Assembly (NCBI RefSeq): GCF_913774285.1
Contig: NZ_CAJYHX010000029.1
Location: 1 to 64,000 of the forward strand
Direction of reading: 5' to 3'
DNA: 64,000 nt
From: an uncultured Sphingomonas sp.
GTDB taxonomy: Bacteria; Pseudomonadota; Alphaproteobacteria; Sphingomonadales; Sphingomonadaceae
The number at the start of each line of letters is the position of its first letter. The stretch's first letter is position 1. The translations under genes and the position numbers were made by a program. Shown piece by piece: positions 51,886-60,869 of the stretch. Below the pieces are notes generated by a model, which saw nothing but the letters and a program-made list of their open reading frames with translations, was not told where the DNA came from and did no database searches.

Positions 51886-52542
51886 ATGACCGTAGGGGAA
51901 CGCATCGCAGAGCGTCTGCACTCGGCTAAGCTCTCTCAGTCGGAGCTGGCTCGGCGCGTCGGTCTTCGGCAGAGCACAGTCAGCGCGCTGATCCGGGGCG
52001 AGTCGCGCAGTTCCGCGCACCTCCACAAAATTGCGTCGGCGCTGGGGACGTCGGTGCAGTATCTGAGTGGCGAGACCGACGATCCCGATACGTTGATGCC
52101 TCCGCCGCTCAGCAAGGAAGAAATGGCGGAGCAGCTCGACCTTGTTCCGATCGCTTCGATCGATCTGGAATATGGAATGGGCGGCACGTTCATGGATATC
52201 GGCGTCGAGGAGTCGATTAGGCTTTTCCCTCGAGGCTTCATTGAGGCGATTACGCATACTCCGCCCGTTCTCCTCACCTTCGCGCGGGGGCGGGGCGACT
52301 CGATGGCTCCCACCATCAACGATAGTGACCTAGTGCTGATCGACCGTTCTCAGCGCGTGGTGCGGGAACAAGACGCCCTCTGGGCATTCACTATCGGCGA
52401 CGTAGGCATGATCAAACGGCTGCGCGTGCGAGCTGAGAAGGTGACGATCCTGTCGGACAATGATCGCGTGCCGCCTGACGAAGCATCGGCTGAGGAGGTG
52501 AATATCGTCGGGCGTATCAGTTTCATCGGAAAAAGAGTGTAA
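51886..52542 (+). CDS. CI-type prophage repressor with S24 peptidase domain
   Basis: A 218-aa repressor. An XRE helix-turn-helix (VGERIAERLHSAKLSQSELA then GLRQSTVSALIRGE) fills the first 65 residues; a LexA/CI-type S24 domain with the catalytic Ser in RGDSMAPTI and Lys in MIKRL fills the rest. It keeps the prophage silent and may self-cleave in the SOS response. The ATG at 51886 is chosen because the earlier in-frame ATG at 51847 would place the second operator inside the gene. Confidence 0.9.
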   Translation: MTVGERIAERLHSAKLSQSELARRVGLRQSTVSALIRGESRSSAHLHKIASALGTSVQYLSGETDDPDTLMPPPLSKEEMAEQLDLVPIASIDLEYGMGGTFMDIGVEESIRLFPRGFIEAITHTPPVLLTFARGRGDSMAPTINDSDLVLIDRSQRVVREQDALWAFTIGDVGMIKRLRVRAEKVTILSDNDRVPPDEASAEEVNIVGRISFIGKRV

Positions 52543-52557
52543 ATCGAAAAGTAATGG

Positions 52558-53634
52558 GTGGGCTGGTTCGTGTCATTCTCAATAATAACAAGTGCGCTTA
52601 GTGGAGATAGGAGAAGGCGACTTCGTGTCATCTTCGTAGTCTGTTCTATAACCCTCGGTTTGGTTATGATTTTCCTGGCACGTGACAAGGTATACATACC
52701 ATTTAGAGGTTCTTACGTCCCCATATCTCAGTTTCTTGATCTGTTAGGTGTTTTGTTCACGATTTTCGGCTTCATTGGACTGGCAATATCTTATCTCGAG
52801 ACTGGCTTCAAATCTTCGGCCGATGATGGGGCTTTTCGCTCGGCAAGGGGGGAGTTTAAATTTCAGCGGACATCGGAGGATGGGAGGTCAATATCTTTCT
52901 ATTCGAAACTTTCTCCTGAGATCGCCGAACTGAAATCTGAAATATTCGAGCTGAAAAGCAAACTGGCGCAACGTGATAACAATGAACCAAATGCGCAAAT
53001 TGCAGGCGTTGCGCAGGTGGCTCAAGAACTAAGCGAAAGGATAATTGACGCAAGCGGCGACGAAATTATCGCGCGCGTTAGTGCGATTATAGATCGCGAT
53101 TTGCAGCATCTGAAAAGCGCAGCAGCAGTCAATGAGGCTTTTGAAGAGTCTAAAGAAAGGCTTGCGAACGAGATCAAGAGGTTAAACTTAAAAAGTAATT
53201 TCAACTTGGCAGTTGGTGGTGGCATTACAGTGGTAGGGCTGGGATTGCTAGGCGCAGCTGCATTTTATTTTGATACGCCGAAGGACAGCACAGAGCACTT
53301 CGTTATGGCTTACGCGCCGAGGCTGTCTCTCGTAATTCTGCTCCAGATTTTTGCTTTTTTCTTTTTGAAGCTTTATAAATCAAGCTTGGAGGAAGTAAAA
53401 TATTACCAGAACGAAATCACGAACGTAGAACATCGACAGGCGGCTCTTAGTGCCGCATTTGCACGAGATGAACTAACTCAGTGGGGCGATATTCTGAATG
53501 CCTTGGTAAAGGTCGAGAGGAATAGACTTTTGGAGAAGGGGCAGTCTACCATTGATATTGAGCACGCGAGAATAGAGGCTAATGGTGGAGCGCTAGACGC
53601 AATTATGAAAATTATGCCGCTCCTAAAGAAGTAA
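52558..53634 (+). CDS. Membrane coiled-coil protein, AT-rich phage cargo gene
   Basis: A 358-aa protein of unknown function. Membrane segments lie near residues 22-41, 57-80, 214-236 and 252-270; a long charged coiled coil (about 115-205) lies between pairs and a helical domain follows. Base composition is much more AT-rich than neighbouring genes, and it is on the opposite strand to the tail genes, between the repressor and gene D. In P2-type phages, sites like this hold lysogenic-conversion genes such as old or tin. GTG at 52558 has a weak ribosome site. It is a candidate defence or exclusion gene. Confidence 0.7.
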   Translation: MGWFVSFSIITSALSGDRRRRLRVIFVVCSITLGLVMIFLARDKVYIPFRGSYVPISQFLDLLGVLFTIFGFIGLAISYLETGFKSSADDGAFRSARGEFKFQRTSEDGRSISFYSKLSPEIAELKSEIFELKSKLAQRDNNEPNAQIAGVAQVAQELSERIIDASGDEIIARVSAIIDRDLQHLKSAAAVNEAFEESKERLANEIKRLNLKSNFNLAVGGGITVVGLGLLGAAAFYFDTPKDSTEHFVMAYAPRLSLVILLQIFAFFFLKLYKSSLEEVKYYQNEITNVEHRQAALSAAFARDELTQWGDILNALVKVERNRLLEKGQSTIDIEHARIEANGGALDAIMKIMPLLKK

Positions 53635-53650
53635 ATTTTGGTGTGTGCGC

Positions 53651-54655
53651 TCAAAGTTGTTTGAACTCTAACTTCATGGCTGTGGTGAATCCTGCCCGAT
53701 CATCGAGCTGGTGGCTCACTTCTGAGATTAGCCACCGCTGCGCGTCCACATCGGCCTTAAACCCTTTGACTGCGGCAGGCTGCTCGGGAGCCAAATCGGC
53801 GCGGCCAAGCGCAAGGGTGAGATTCAAGCTGCGCGGCGCTCGGCCGGCGCGCTTGGCCTCGGCTCTGGCTGCGCGCTTCGCTTCCGCTTCGCTCGCGTAC
53901 ACGCGGGATAGCTTTCGTTCCGCGCCATCGCCGCTGCCGGCGGTCACCTTCTTCTTACGCGCCCCTTTGCGGTCATGCCATTCGGCCACAACCTTGCCGG
54001 CGGCCTCGCGCTTCTCGACGCGGTAGCTATGCCGATCGCCGTCGCGGCGGCGGATGGTCACGCCGGGCAGGGCCTTGCCCGTCGCGGTGATGCCGGCGCC
54101 GATGGGCGCGAAGATCAGGCACCCGGCCTTGATGGTGGCGACGGCATCATGCTCGCGCCCCAGGCGGCGCAGCAGCGCGATATCGCTTTCCCGCTCCTGT
54201 GAGGCCGCCTTGACCGCGATCGACGCCAGAGCGGGCGCGCAGCGGGCCTGTAGCTTGTGCCTGCCGGCGATCGCCTGCACGATCGCGCCAATGGTGGTGT
54301 CGTGCCAGCTCTGCTCGCGCCGCGTGGTGAGGGCGCTGGCGAAATCCGCCGCGCTGGCCCGAATGCTGACGGTGTCCGGTGGCCCGGAGTGCTCCACCTC
54401 GTCCACCTTGAACCGGCCCTTGTCGACCAGGCCGATCGGCACACCATCGCCAGCCTTCCAGCCAAGCGCGACGGTGAGCACCGCCCCTTCGGGCGGCAGC
54501 GCCAGGCGGCCATCGCTGTCGTCCAGCACTAGGTCGAGTTGGTCGGCATCGCCGCCGCGCTTCTCGGTGATCCGCAGGCTGATCAGGCGCGGGCGGATCT
54601 TGGGCGACAGATCCTCGCCGTCGAGGGTGATGCGGAAGTCGGCGGTGGGAGTCAT
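53651..54655 (-). CDS. D: Phage late control protein D (tail)
   Basis: A 334-aa protein of the P2 gpD family, a tail component that completes the spike hub. It opens TADFRITLDGEDLSPKIRPR, the family start, and has LRRLGREHDAVATIK and a C-terminal WLISEVSHQLD. The ATG at 54655 overlaps gene U by 4 bases. Its 3' end lies 16 bases from the end of the convergent cargo gene. Confidence 0.9.
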   Translation of the reverse strand: MTPTADFRITLDGEDLSPKIRPRLISLRITEKRGGDADQLDLVLDDSDGRLALPPEGAVLTVALGWKAGDGVPIGLVDKGRFKVDEVEHSGPPDTVSIRASAADFASALTTRREQSWHDTTIGAIVQAIAGRHKLQARCAPALASIAVKAASQERESDIALLRRLGREHDAVATIKAGCLIFAPIGAGITATGKALPGVTIRRRDGDRHSYRVEKREAAGKVVAEWHDRKGARKKKVTAGSGDGAERKLSRVYASEAEAKRAARAEAKRAGRAPRSLNLTLALGRADLAPEQPAAVKGFKADVDAQRWLISEVSHQLDDRAGFTTAMKLEFKQL

Positions 54656-55041
54656 GCGGCGGCATCCGGTGCTTCGAGCAGGTCGATGCCGAAATCGATC
54701 TGGCGGGGTTGGCCATCGGGCATGAAATGCCGGTGCCGTTCGTCGATCGCGGTGATGACGAAGTTGCCGAGCACATTGCCGCGACCGTCGACCAGCGGCC
54801 AATCCTTGCCTTCGGCCGCCATGTCGATCAGCTGGTCGAGGGACACGCGGCCGTCGGCCAGCTCGATATGAGTGCGGCCCGAAAGCGTCACCGTCTCCAG
54901 ATCGGCGCCGGTGAACTGGATCGCGTCTTTGGCACCGACGCGGCCGTTCGTCGCGAAGCGCCAGGCGCGTTTGCGCTGCAGCTCGTCATAGGCGAGCGTC
55001 TCGATCGCGAAAACGAACATGCCGAGGCTCAAGAGCTTCAC
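54652..55041 (-). CDS. U: Phage tail protein U
   Basis: A 129-aa P2 gpU-like protein, a tail terminator/assembly factor. MKLLSLGMFVFAIETLAYDELQ at the start, shortened here to LGMFVFAIETLAYDELQ, and FGIDLLEA near the end are family features. Overlaps both neighbours by 4 bases. Confidence 0.9.
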   Translation of the reverse strand: MKLLSLGMFVFAIETLAYDELQRKRAWRFATNGRVGAKDAIQFTGADLETVTLSGRTHIELADGRVSLDQLIDMAAEGKDWPLVDGRGNVLGNFVITAIDERHRHFMPDGQPRQIDFGIDLLEAPDAAA

Positions 55042-57524
55042 AGGTCATCTCCATCGGGGCGGTCGGACATCGACGTGCGGCGGCCCGCGCCCGCGCCCTC
55101 GCGGGTGAGCTTCTCCAGCTCGGCGCGCACCGCGCGGGCGAGATCCCGATCCGACTGGCCGGGAAGCTGCTGGATGACGATCGTCACCGGGCCGAGCGCA
55201 GCGGGGGCGGCGCTCGGCCGCGCAGCCGCCGGGGCCGCGCTGCTGGCGCCGATCGCCAGCGCCGCGGTGCCGGTGGCGACCGCGTTGGCGAGGCGGCTGG
55301 TGAGACCGTCGATCCGGTCGACGGGCCGGTTTTGATCGCGCGCGAGTCCCTGATCGAGCCCTTGCATCATGAAACCACCGAACGACGCGAATACGCGGGA
55401 AGGCGAGTGGATGCCGAGCTTGCTCTTGAACCAGTTCGCCGCCGCTGATGCCGCGCCAACGATCGTGTCCTTGAGCCGCCCCAGCATGCCGGTGATGCCG
55501 CTGATGATGCCGCGCACGATGTCGCCGCCGGCTGCGAGCATGCGCTGCCCGAGCGGCCCCCGCATCCAGGCGAGCAGCGCCATGAAGCCGCGGAGCAACA
55601 GCCCCACGGGCGAAAAGTTGAGCAGGATGCGCCCGACGAACTGGATCGCCGACCAGGTCGCCGACTTGATGCTCTCCCACAGTCCGGCGAACCAGGTGCT
55701 GATCGCGCCCCAATTGGCATAGATCGCGTAAGCGGCGGCGCCGAGCGCCACCACGCCGAGCACGACACCGCCGACGATGCCGATCAGCGGCAGCATGCCA
55801 ATGCCGAGCAGGGCCGCTGTCGCGGATAGCGCCGCGAATGGGGCGACCAAGCCGGCGATCAGGATGGCGCCGCCCCCCAGCACGAGGAACAGCGCGGCGA
55901 AGGCGGCCGCGCCCACAGCCAGCGATTTCGCCAGGCCCGGGTTGGCCTCGGTCCATTTGGTCACGCGGTCGGTGAAGGCGTTCGCGCGCTCCAGGACCGC
56001 GTTGACGGTGGGCAGCAGCTTGGCGCCGAGCGTGACGGCCAGCGCGGTGCCGCTCACCTGCAGGCGCTTGGTCTGCTCGGCCGAGTCCTTCATGCGCTGC
56101 GCGAAATCCTTGTCGGTGGTGCCGCTGGCTCCAAGCGCCTCGGCGCGAATACGGCGATATTCCTCCATGTTGGCGATCAGCGGGCGCAGTCCTTGCTGCA
56201 CCTGGGCATCCTCAAACAGGTTGCCCAGCTTCGACATCTCGCCTTTGAGCGTCTTGTTGGTCAGCTCGGCAATGGCTTCGAGAGGCGTCTTGCCCTCGGC
56301 GTAGAGCTTCTTGAGCGCCTTCGGCAGGTCGACGCCCATCTTGCCGAAGGCGCGCACGGTCGCGGGCGAGCTGATCTTCTGCAGCACGTTCTGGACGTTG
56401 GTCGCAGCACTGGCGGCGTCGCCGGCACCTTTGCGCGCGATCTGGAGCGCGGCCGACAGATCCGCGACGGCGCCTACGCCGTGCTGCCCCAGCGCCTGAT
56501 AGCCGGCGGTGAGCGTCGGGAAATACTGCGCCATGTCCTTCATCTCGAAGGCGCCGGCCTTTCCCGCCTGCGCCATGATGTCGATAGCGCGGCCGGTTTG
56601 CTCGATCGGCACCTTGAGATTGTCGAGATTGGCGAAGCTGGACGCGGCCAGATCGGCGATTTCCGCCTTGTACGCGGTGGCGGCGCGGCCGATCGGCGCC
56701 ATCATCTGCGCCGCCTTGGCCGGGTTCAAGCCGAAGCCGCTCAGCACATCGACGCCCTGCTGCAGGCTCTCGGGCAGCTGGTTGGCGGCGCGCGCGGCGA
56801 CCAGCAGCCCTTCGCCCATCTTCTCGGCCTGGGCGCGGGTGAGGTCCGCCTTCTGGGCGATGTCCGTCATGCCCGATTCGAGATGTTGTGCTGCGACGAT
56901 GGCGCCGACCAGCGGCGTGCCGATCGCGCGGCCCGTCTCGATCGCGGAGAAGCCGCTTGCCGCCATGCCGGCGGCCGTGCCCTGCAGCGCACCGAACCGC
57001 TCACGCGCGGCGCTCACCCGGCGCGCGCGGTCGCTCGACTGCTGCAGGCGGCGGCTCTGCTCTTCGAGCTGGTCGTTGGTACGGGCGATGGCCTGGCGCA
57101 GGTTGCGCTCGTGCTGGACTAGCCCACCCGCACCGAGTCCGGCCTCCCGCATCCGATCGCGGAGACGTTGCAGCTCGGCGCTTTCGCTTTCCTGCTGGGC
57201 TTTCAGCGCCGCTGCCGCGCGCTTGGCGGCGTCGAAGTCGCGGGCGAGCTTGCGCGTCGGGTTTTCGGCTGCCTGCATCTGTCGCGCCAGCTCGCCCACG
57301 CGGGTGCGGGCAAGGCCAAGCTGCTGCTCGGTGCCGCGCAGGTCGTTCTTGAGCGTGCGGAAAGATGCCAGATCGGCCTGGGCACGGTTGAGCTTGGCGA
57401 GCTGGTCGCGGGTTTCCTGCAGCGAGCGCGCGGCACGGCCCGAGCCGCTGGCGATGTCGCGCAGCGGCCGGGATACCTTGTCGCCGGCTTCGAGCAGCAT
57501 GCGGATGCGCAGATTGCGGTCCAT
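55038..57524 (-). CDS. T: Phage tail tape measure protein
   Basis: An 828-aa protein that sets tail length, gpT in P2. N-terminal helices rich in Arg, Gln and Leu form coiled coils, a tape-measure core domain (PLVGAIVAAQHLESGMTDIA region, about 205-450) follows, then a hydrophobic zone about 555-640 with several membrane-like helices (AAFAALFLVLGGGAILIAGL). The C terminus is Ala/Pro-rich. It ends overlapping gene U and starts 4 bases after the E' stop. Confidence 0.92.
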   Translation of the reverse strand: MDRNLRIRMLLEAGDKVSRPLRDIASGSGRAARSLQETRDQLAKLNRAQADLASFRTLKNDLRGTEQQLGLARTRVGELARQMQAAENPTRKLARDFDAAKRAAAALKAQQESESAELQRLRDRMREAGLGAGGLVQHERNLRQAIARTNDQLEEQSRRLQQSSDRARRVSAARERFGALQGTAAGMAASGFSAIETGRAIGTPLVGAIVAAQHLESGMTDIAQKADLTRAQAEKMGEGLLVAARAANQLPESLQQGVDVLSGFGLNPAKAAQMMAPIGRAATAYKAEIADLAASSFANLDNLKVPIEQTGRAIDIMAQAGKAGAFEMKDMAQYFPTLTAGYQALGQHGVGAVADLSAALQIARKGAGDAASAATNVQNVLQKISSPATVRAFGKMGVDLPKALKKLYAEGKTPLEAIAELTNKTLKGEMSKLGNLFEDAQVQQGLRPLIANMEEYRRIRAEALGASGTTDKDFAQRMKDSAEQTKRLQVSGTALAVTLGAKLLPTVNAVLERANAFTDRVTKWTEANPGLAKSLAVGAAAFAALFLVLGGGAILIAGLVAPFAALSATAALLGIGMLPLIGIVGGVVLGVVALGAAAYAIYANWGAISTWFAGLWESIKSATWSAIQFVGRILLNFSPVGLLLRGFMALLAWMRGPLGQRMLAAGGDIVRGIISGITGMLGRLKDTIVGAASAAANWFKSKLGIHSPSRVFASFGGFMMQGLDQGLARDQNRPVDRIDGLTSRLANAVATGTAALAIGASSAAPAAARPSAAPAALGPVTIVIQQLPGQSDRDLARAVRAELEKLTREGAGAGRRTSMSDRPDGDDL

Positions 57525-57528
57525 CGTG

Positions 57529-57657
57529 TCAGTCCTCGACGCCGTTCATGGCTTTCAGCCGTTCGATCGCGCGGGCGTGCCAGTCCATCAGCTCGGCCAC
57601 GCCCATTTCGTCCATGACGGGCGGCGGCCAGTGAAACACCGCCGCCACATCCGCCAT
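57529..57657 (-). CDS. GpE-family tail protein (E' frame)
   Basis: A 42-aa product with the GpE core FHWPPPVMDEMGVAELMDWH. It can start at ATG 57657, but its frame is also entered by a -1 ribosomal slip in the upstream E gene, giving the E+E' fusion that P2 needs for tail assembly. Too short for normal gene finders. Confidence 0.8.
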   Translation of the reverse strand: MADVAAVFHWPPPVMDEMGVAELMDWHARAIERLKAMNGVED

Positions 57658-57665
57658 CACATCTT

Positions 57666-57971
57666 CTATTCGGTTGGGGAGACCGGCTTTGCCGCCTTCG
57701 GCAGCAAAAAATCGACCACCTCGGTCCCGAACTGCAGCATGTCGTTGGGCGCCATCGCGGCGGCCAGCGGCTTGAAGATCGTCGGGCTGGTGATCCGCGG
57801 CGCCAGCGTCTCCAGCGACGCCACGTCGAGCTGGAGCAGGTTGTTAAGCGCCAGGCCGCGCAGCTCGCCCGAGCCGGGCTTGCGGACGGTGATGACGGTG
57901 CCGGCGGGGATCTTCTCCTCGTCGCCGATGATGATCGGATCGTCGAGGGTGAAGGTACGGGTAGCGGTCAT
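57666..57971 (-). CDS. E: Phage tail assembly protein E
   Basis: A 101-aa P2 gpE-like protein: TFTLDDPIIIGDEEKIPAGT opens the fold and a helical part follows. Near its end the codons GAT TTT TTG carry a slippery heptamer, so some ribosomes shift into the E' frame. E and E+E' act as chaperones between the tape measure and tail tube. Confidence 0.87.
   Translation of the reverse strand: MTATRTFTLDDPIIIGDEEKIPAGTVITVRKPGSGELRGLALNNLLQLDVASLETLAPRITSPTIFKPLAAAMAPNDMLQFGTEVVDFLLPKAAKPVSPTE
57705..57711 (-). promoter_or_regulatory. -1 ribosomal frameshift site in gene E
   Basis: On the minus strand the heptamer T_TTT_TTG sits in the correct zero-frame phase (gaT TTT TTG). A -1 slip leads to GCT GCC GAA GGC and stays open through ATG 57657 into the E' frame. 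P2 uses the same heptamer at the same place. Confidence 0.8.
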
Positions 57972-58009
57972 GGATCAGACTTTCGATTTGAGGGAACGGC
58001 GCGCGGAGA

Positions 58010-58516
58010 TCAGGCGAGCGCGGAGGTGAAGACGGCCAGCCGATCGACGCCGCCAACGCGGTGCACGCCGTTCAGCACGTCGATCTCGATCAGCTCCTCG
58101 CCGTTCCAGTCGAGCCGGAAGTAGGCGCACTGGAACTTGCACTTGAACTCGCCGCCTTCGCCGGGCTTCATCTCGCCCAGGTCCATTTCCTCGTAGCGAC
58201 CACGCACGGTGATCTCGCCCTCGTCGACCTGGCCGGTGCCCTCGTCCTGCCACATGCCGGCGAAGCGCAGATAGGTGCCGGCGACGCCGGGCAGGCCGAA
58301 CTGGCGCAGGATGGAAAGCTCGGGGCCGCCGAGGGTGAATTCCATCTCCATCGCCTCGGCGCCCTGGTCGAGCTTCACGGTGCCGTCCATGCCGGCGCCG
58401 CGATAGTCTTCCAGCTTGCGGGTGAGCTTGGGCAGCGTGACCGAGGTCGCGATGCCGCGAAACGAGTTGCCCTCCGAATAGAGGTTCATGTCCTTGAGCT
58501 TGCGGGGCAGGGCCAT
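58010..58516 (-). CDS. FII: Phage major tail tube protein FII
   Basis: A 168-aa P2 gpFII-like tail tube subunit. PRKLKDMNLYSEGNSFRG at the start and KCKFQCAYFRLDWNGEEL near 130 are typical, as is the final GVDRL. It forms the inner tube surrounded by FI. It lies 35 bases downstream of the sheath gene. Confidence 0.92.
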   Translation of the reverse strand: MALPRKLKDMNLYSEGNSFRGIATSVTLPKLTRKLEDYRGAGMDGTVKLDQGAEAMEMEFTLGGPELSILRQFGLPGVAGTYLRFAGMWQDEGTGQVDEGEITVRGRYEEMDLGEMKPGEGGEFKCKFQCAYFRLDWNGEELIEIDVLNGVHRVGGVDRLAVFTSALA

Positions 58517-58551
58517 TGGGGTGCCTTTCGATCAGATGGGGAAGGGGGCGA

Positions 58552-59718
58552 TCAGGCGCCGACGCCGGCCGCGAAGTCGGCGAAGTAGGAATCGGTGATG
58601 CGCTGCTCGAGCCCGAGGCTCTCCAGCGGCGGAATCGGCGTGTAGTCGTAGGGGATGGTGAGCTTGCCGCCCGAGAGCGTGTCGGGCGTGTTCTGCTGGG
58701 CATCGTACCAGGCGCGGCCGCCGAGGATCTGGCCCGCCAGCTTCATCTGGCGCAGCGTGCCGTTGATCGTCTCGACGATGTCCTTGGCGAGGCTCGGGCG
58801 CAGCGGCTTGTCGATCGCCCAGATCATGCCGGCGGCGATAGTGTCGCGGATCACCTGGGCGGTGCGCACGCTGCTCTCGAAGGCGAATAGCGGCTCATCC
58901 GAGCAGGTGCGCGAACCCCAGACCCGGAAACCGCCGCCTGTGCGCACCAACGCGCAGACCTGGGCGGCATTGAGCAGGTTGGCCTCGCAGCTCGAGTCCT
59001 GAATATCGAACTGTACGTCCTTGGTGACGCCCGTCACACCCGCGACCGCGACATTGCTGATCGTCTTGTGCCAGCCCTGCTCCTGGTCGATCTTCGCGCG
59101 CAGGCCGAGCACGCGGGCAACGCCGTAGCTGACCGCCGATTCGCCGGTGGTGGGATCGGCCGCGTAGAAGTCGCCGAAGACGAGCATCAGCTCGCGCGCC
59201 TTGAAGTTGGCGCGATAGGCGATCGCCGCGCTCATGTCGCCGCCGATCGCCGCGGCGTAGGTCATGGCGCGGAGCTTGCCGGCGACGATCGCCAGCGCCT
59301 CGGTGACGGCCTGGGTATCGAGGCCGGGGGCGCCCAGGATGCGCGGGCGGACACCGAGCTGCGCTTCGGCGGCGAGCAGCGCCTGCATGCCGGTCTTCTG
59401 GCCCTGCGCGGTGGTGGTGCCGATCGCGTTGGCCGTCTTCTCGGCCGCGTTCGCGCCCTCGGCGATCCGCACCAGCACGATCGGGCAGCGGACATGGTCG
59501 GCAATGGCGCGCAGCACCCCCGGCATCGTGCCGGTGGTGCCCGCCTTGCCGATCGCGACTTCGGCGTCGGTGACGAGCACCGCCTTGTTGAGCGGGAAGG
59601 CGTCCGCGTTCGCCCCCGGTCCGGTAACGACGACGCCGATCACGGCCGTCGCGACGGTTGTGAGCGTGCGACTGCCGTCGAGCGGTTCGGTGATGGTGAT
59701 GCCGTGCGAGTAGGCCAT
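58552..59718 (-). CDS. FI: Phage tail sheath protein FI
   Basis: A 388-aa contractile sheath subunit like P2 gpFI. YSHGITITEPLDGSRTL at the start, ARVLGLRAKIDQEQGWHKTI in the middle and FRVWGSRTCSDEPLF are family segments, and RAWYDAQQNTPDTLSGGKL lies near the C terminus. The contractile sheath confirms a myovirus-type tail. Confidence 0.94.
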   Translation of the reverse strand: MAYSHGITITEPLDGSRTLTTVATAVIGVVVTGPGANADAFPLNKAVLVTDAEVAIGKAGTTGTMPGVLRAIADHVRCPIVLVRIAEGANAAEKTANAIGTTTAQGQKTGMQALLAAEAQLGVRPRILGAPGLDTQAVTEALAIVAGKLRAMTYAAAIGGDMSAAIAYRANFKARELMLVFGDFYAADPTTGESAVSYGVARVLGLRAKIDQEQGWHKTISNVAVAGVTGVTKDVQFDIQDSSCEANLLNAAQVCALVRTGGGFRVWGSRTCSDEPLFAFESSVRTAQVIRDTIAAGMIWAIDKPLRPSLAKDIVETINGTLRQMKLAGQILGGRAWYDAQQNTPDTLSGGKLTIPYDYTPIPPLESLGLEQRITDSYFADFAAGVGA

Positions 59719-59728
59719 GGGGGTGCTC

Positions 59729-60100
59729 CTAAGCAGTGACGGTGAGGCCGCTGCGGGAGACGAGCGGCACGGTGAGGCGGGTACGGGACGCGGGGCGGCG
59801 ATGGTCGGTGCGGACGCAGTCGATTATGACGACGGCCTTGCCGGATTCGGGCTGCTCTAGGGCGACGCGGGTCACCCGGAGGCGAGGCTCCCAGCGCTTG
59901 AGCGCCAGCGCTGTCGCGGCGAAGACGCGGATGGGCAGCAGCGCGTTGACGGGCTGGTCGATCAGCTCGGGGAGCAGCGAGCCGAAGTCGCGGCGGGCAA
60001 CGCGCGTGCCGATAGGTGTCGAGAGGATGCGGCCCACCGACTGCGCCAGGTGCGCCTCGTCGTCGAGCGGCTTGCCGGTGGCGGCGTCCATGCCCCTCAT
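59729..60100 (-). CDS. W: Baseplate protein W (gp25-like)
   Basis: A 123-aa baseplate wedge protein of the gpW/gp25 family. RILSTPIGTRVARRDFGSLL is the family core and TRLTVPLVSR closes it. It starts 4 bases inside gene V and forms a V-W pair. Confidence 0.9.
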   Translation of the reverse strand: MRGMDAATGKPLDDEAHLAQSVGRILSTPIGTRVARRDFGSLLPELIDQPVNALLPIRVFAATALALKRWEPRLRVTRVALEQPESGKAVVIIDCVRTDHRRPASRTRLTVPLVSRSGLTVTA

Positions 60101-60648
60101 TGCGGCGCCCCCGATACGCCGCTGCCGGGCTGTACCTGCAGGTGTTTGTGGCCCTTGAGGCTCTTGCCGCCACCGACGACGTCGTCGGTGCTGGTGATCT
60201 TGCCCGTCGCGTCCAGCTTGCCGTTGAGCGTCACGTTGGCGTTGAGGGTGAGGCCACCGGGGGCGGTGATGTCGGCCGAGCCGCCTGCGCCGAGCGCGAT
60301 AGCGAGCTTGTGGGCCTGCGGATCGTAGGAGATGCGCGTTCCATCGGCGAAGTCGATCAGGAAGCTACCGTCGTTGGCGGGGGCGGGGTGCGCGTCGCTG
60401 TAGAGCGCGCCAAGGATGATGCCGGCGGCGATGTCGCCCTCGGGGCAGAACAGCAGCACCTGCTCGCCCCGACTGGGTGGCGACCAGATCCGCACGGCAC
60501 CGGCGCGGGGCGCGGCGAAGGGAATTTCGCCGGTGAGCAGCTCACCGACGCGCACGCGCACTGTGCCCTCGGCAAGATCGATGCTGTCGATTGTCCCCAG
60601 ACGCATCAGGTTGCCGATCAGCCGGCGGGGGTCGTTGAGATCGCGCAT
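60097..60648 (-). CDS. V: Baseplate spike protein V
   Basis: A 183-aa membrane-puncturing spike protein like P2 gpV. An OB-fold (GTIDSIDLAEGTVRVRVGEL and RSGEQV-like WSPPSRGEQVLLFCPEGD) is followed by a beta-helix spike ending in a His-containing GHKHLQV metal motif. It is the first gene of the V-W-FI-FII-E-T-U-D run. Confidence 0.92.
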   Translation of the reverse strand: MRDLNDPRRLIGNLMRLGTIDSIDLAEGTVRVRVGELLTGEIPFAAPRAGAVRIWSPPSRGEQVLLFCPEGDIAAGIILGALYSDAHPAPANDGSFLIDFADGTRISYDPQAHKLAIALGAGGSADITAPGGLTLNANVTLNGKLDATGKITSTDDVVGGGKSLKGHKHLQVQPGSGVSGAPQ

Positions 60649-60696
60649 GGTGCCGGACTGTGCCTCCAGCTTCGCGGACGCGCGAGCGTTCGGACT

Positions 60697-60716
60697 TGTG
60701 AAACCGGCCTTTCACA
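60697..60716. promoter_or_regulatory. Perfect 20-bp dyad upstream of gene V
   Basis: TGTGAAA-CCGGCC-TTTCACA is a perfect palindrome, 49-68 bases upstream of the V start codon. It resembles, with longer spacing, the TGT-N12-ACA Ogr site of P2 late promoters. The rest of the 221-base gap has no gene. Confidence 0.5.
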
Positions 60717-60869
60717 GTGGAAGTCGGGGGCAATCTACAGGCAGCCGTCCACCACTCATGTTCCGCGGTGGAGGGCTGCTAACAAGTACATTGTAACAGT
60801 GAATTCAAAGGGAGCGGAGTGCCGCTTGTTCGGCGGAGGGGTATAATTCACACAAGAGGTGTAGTAATG

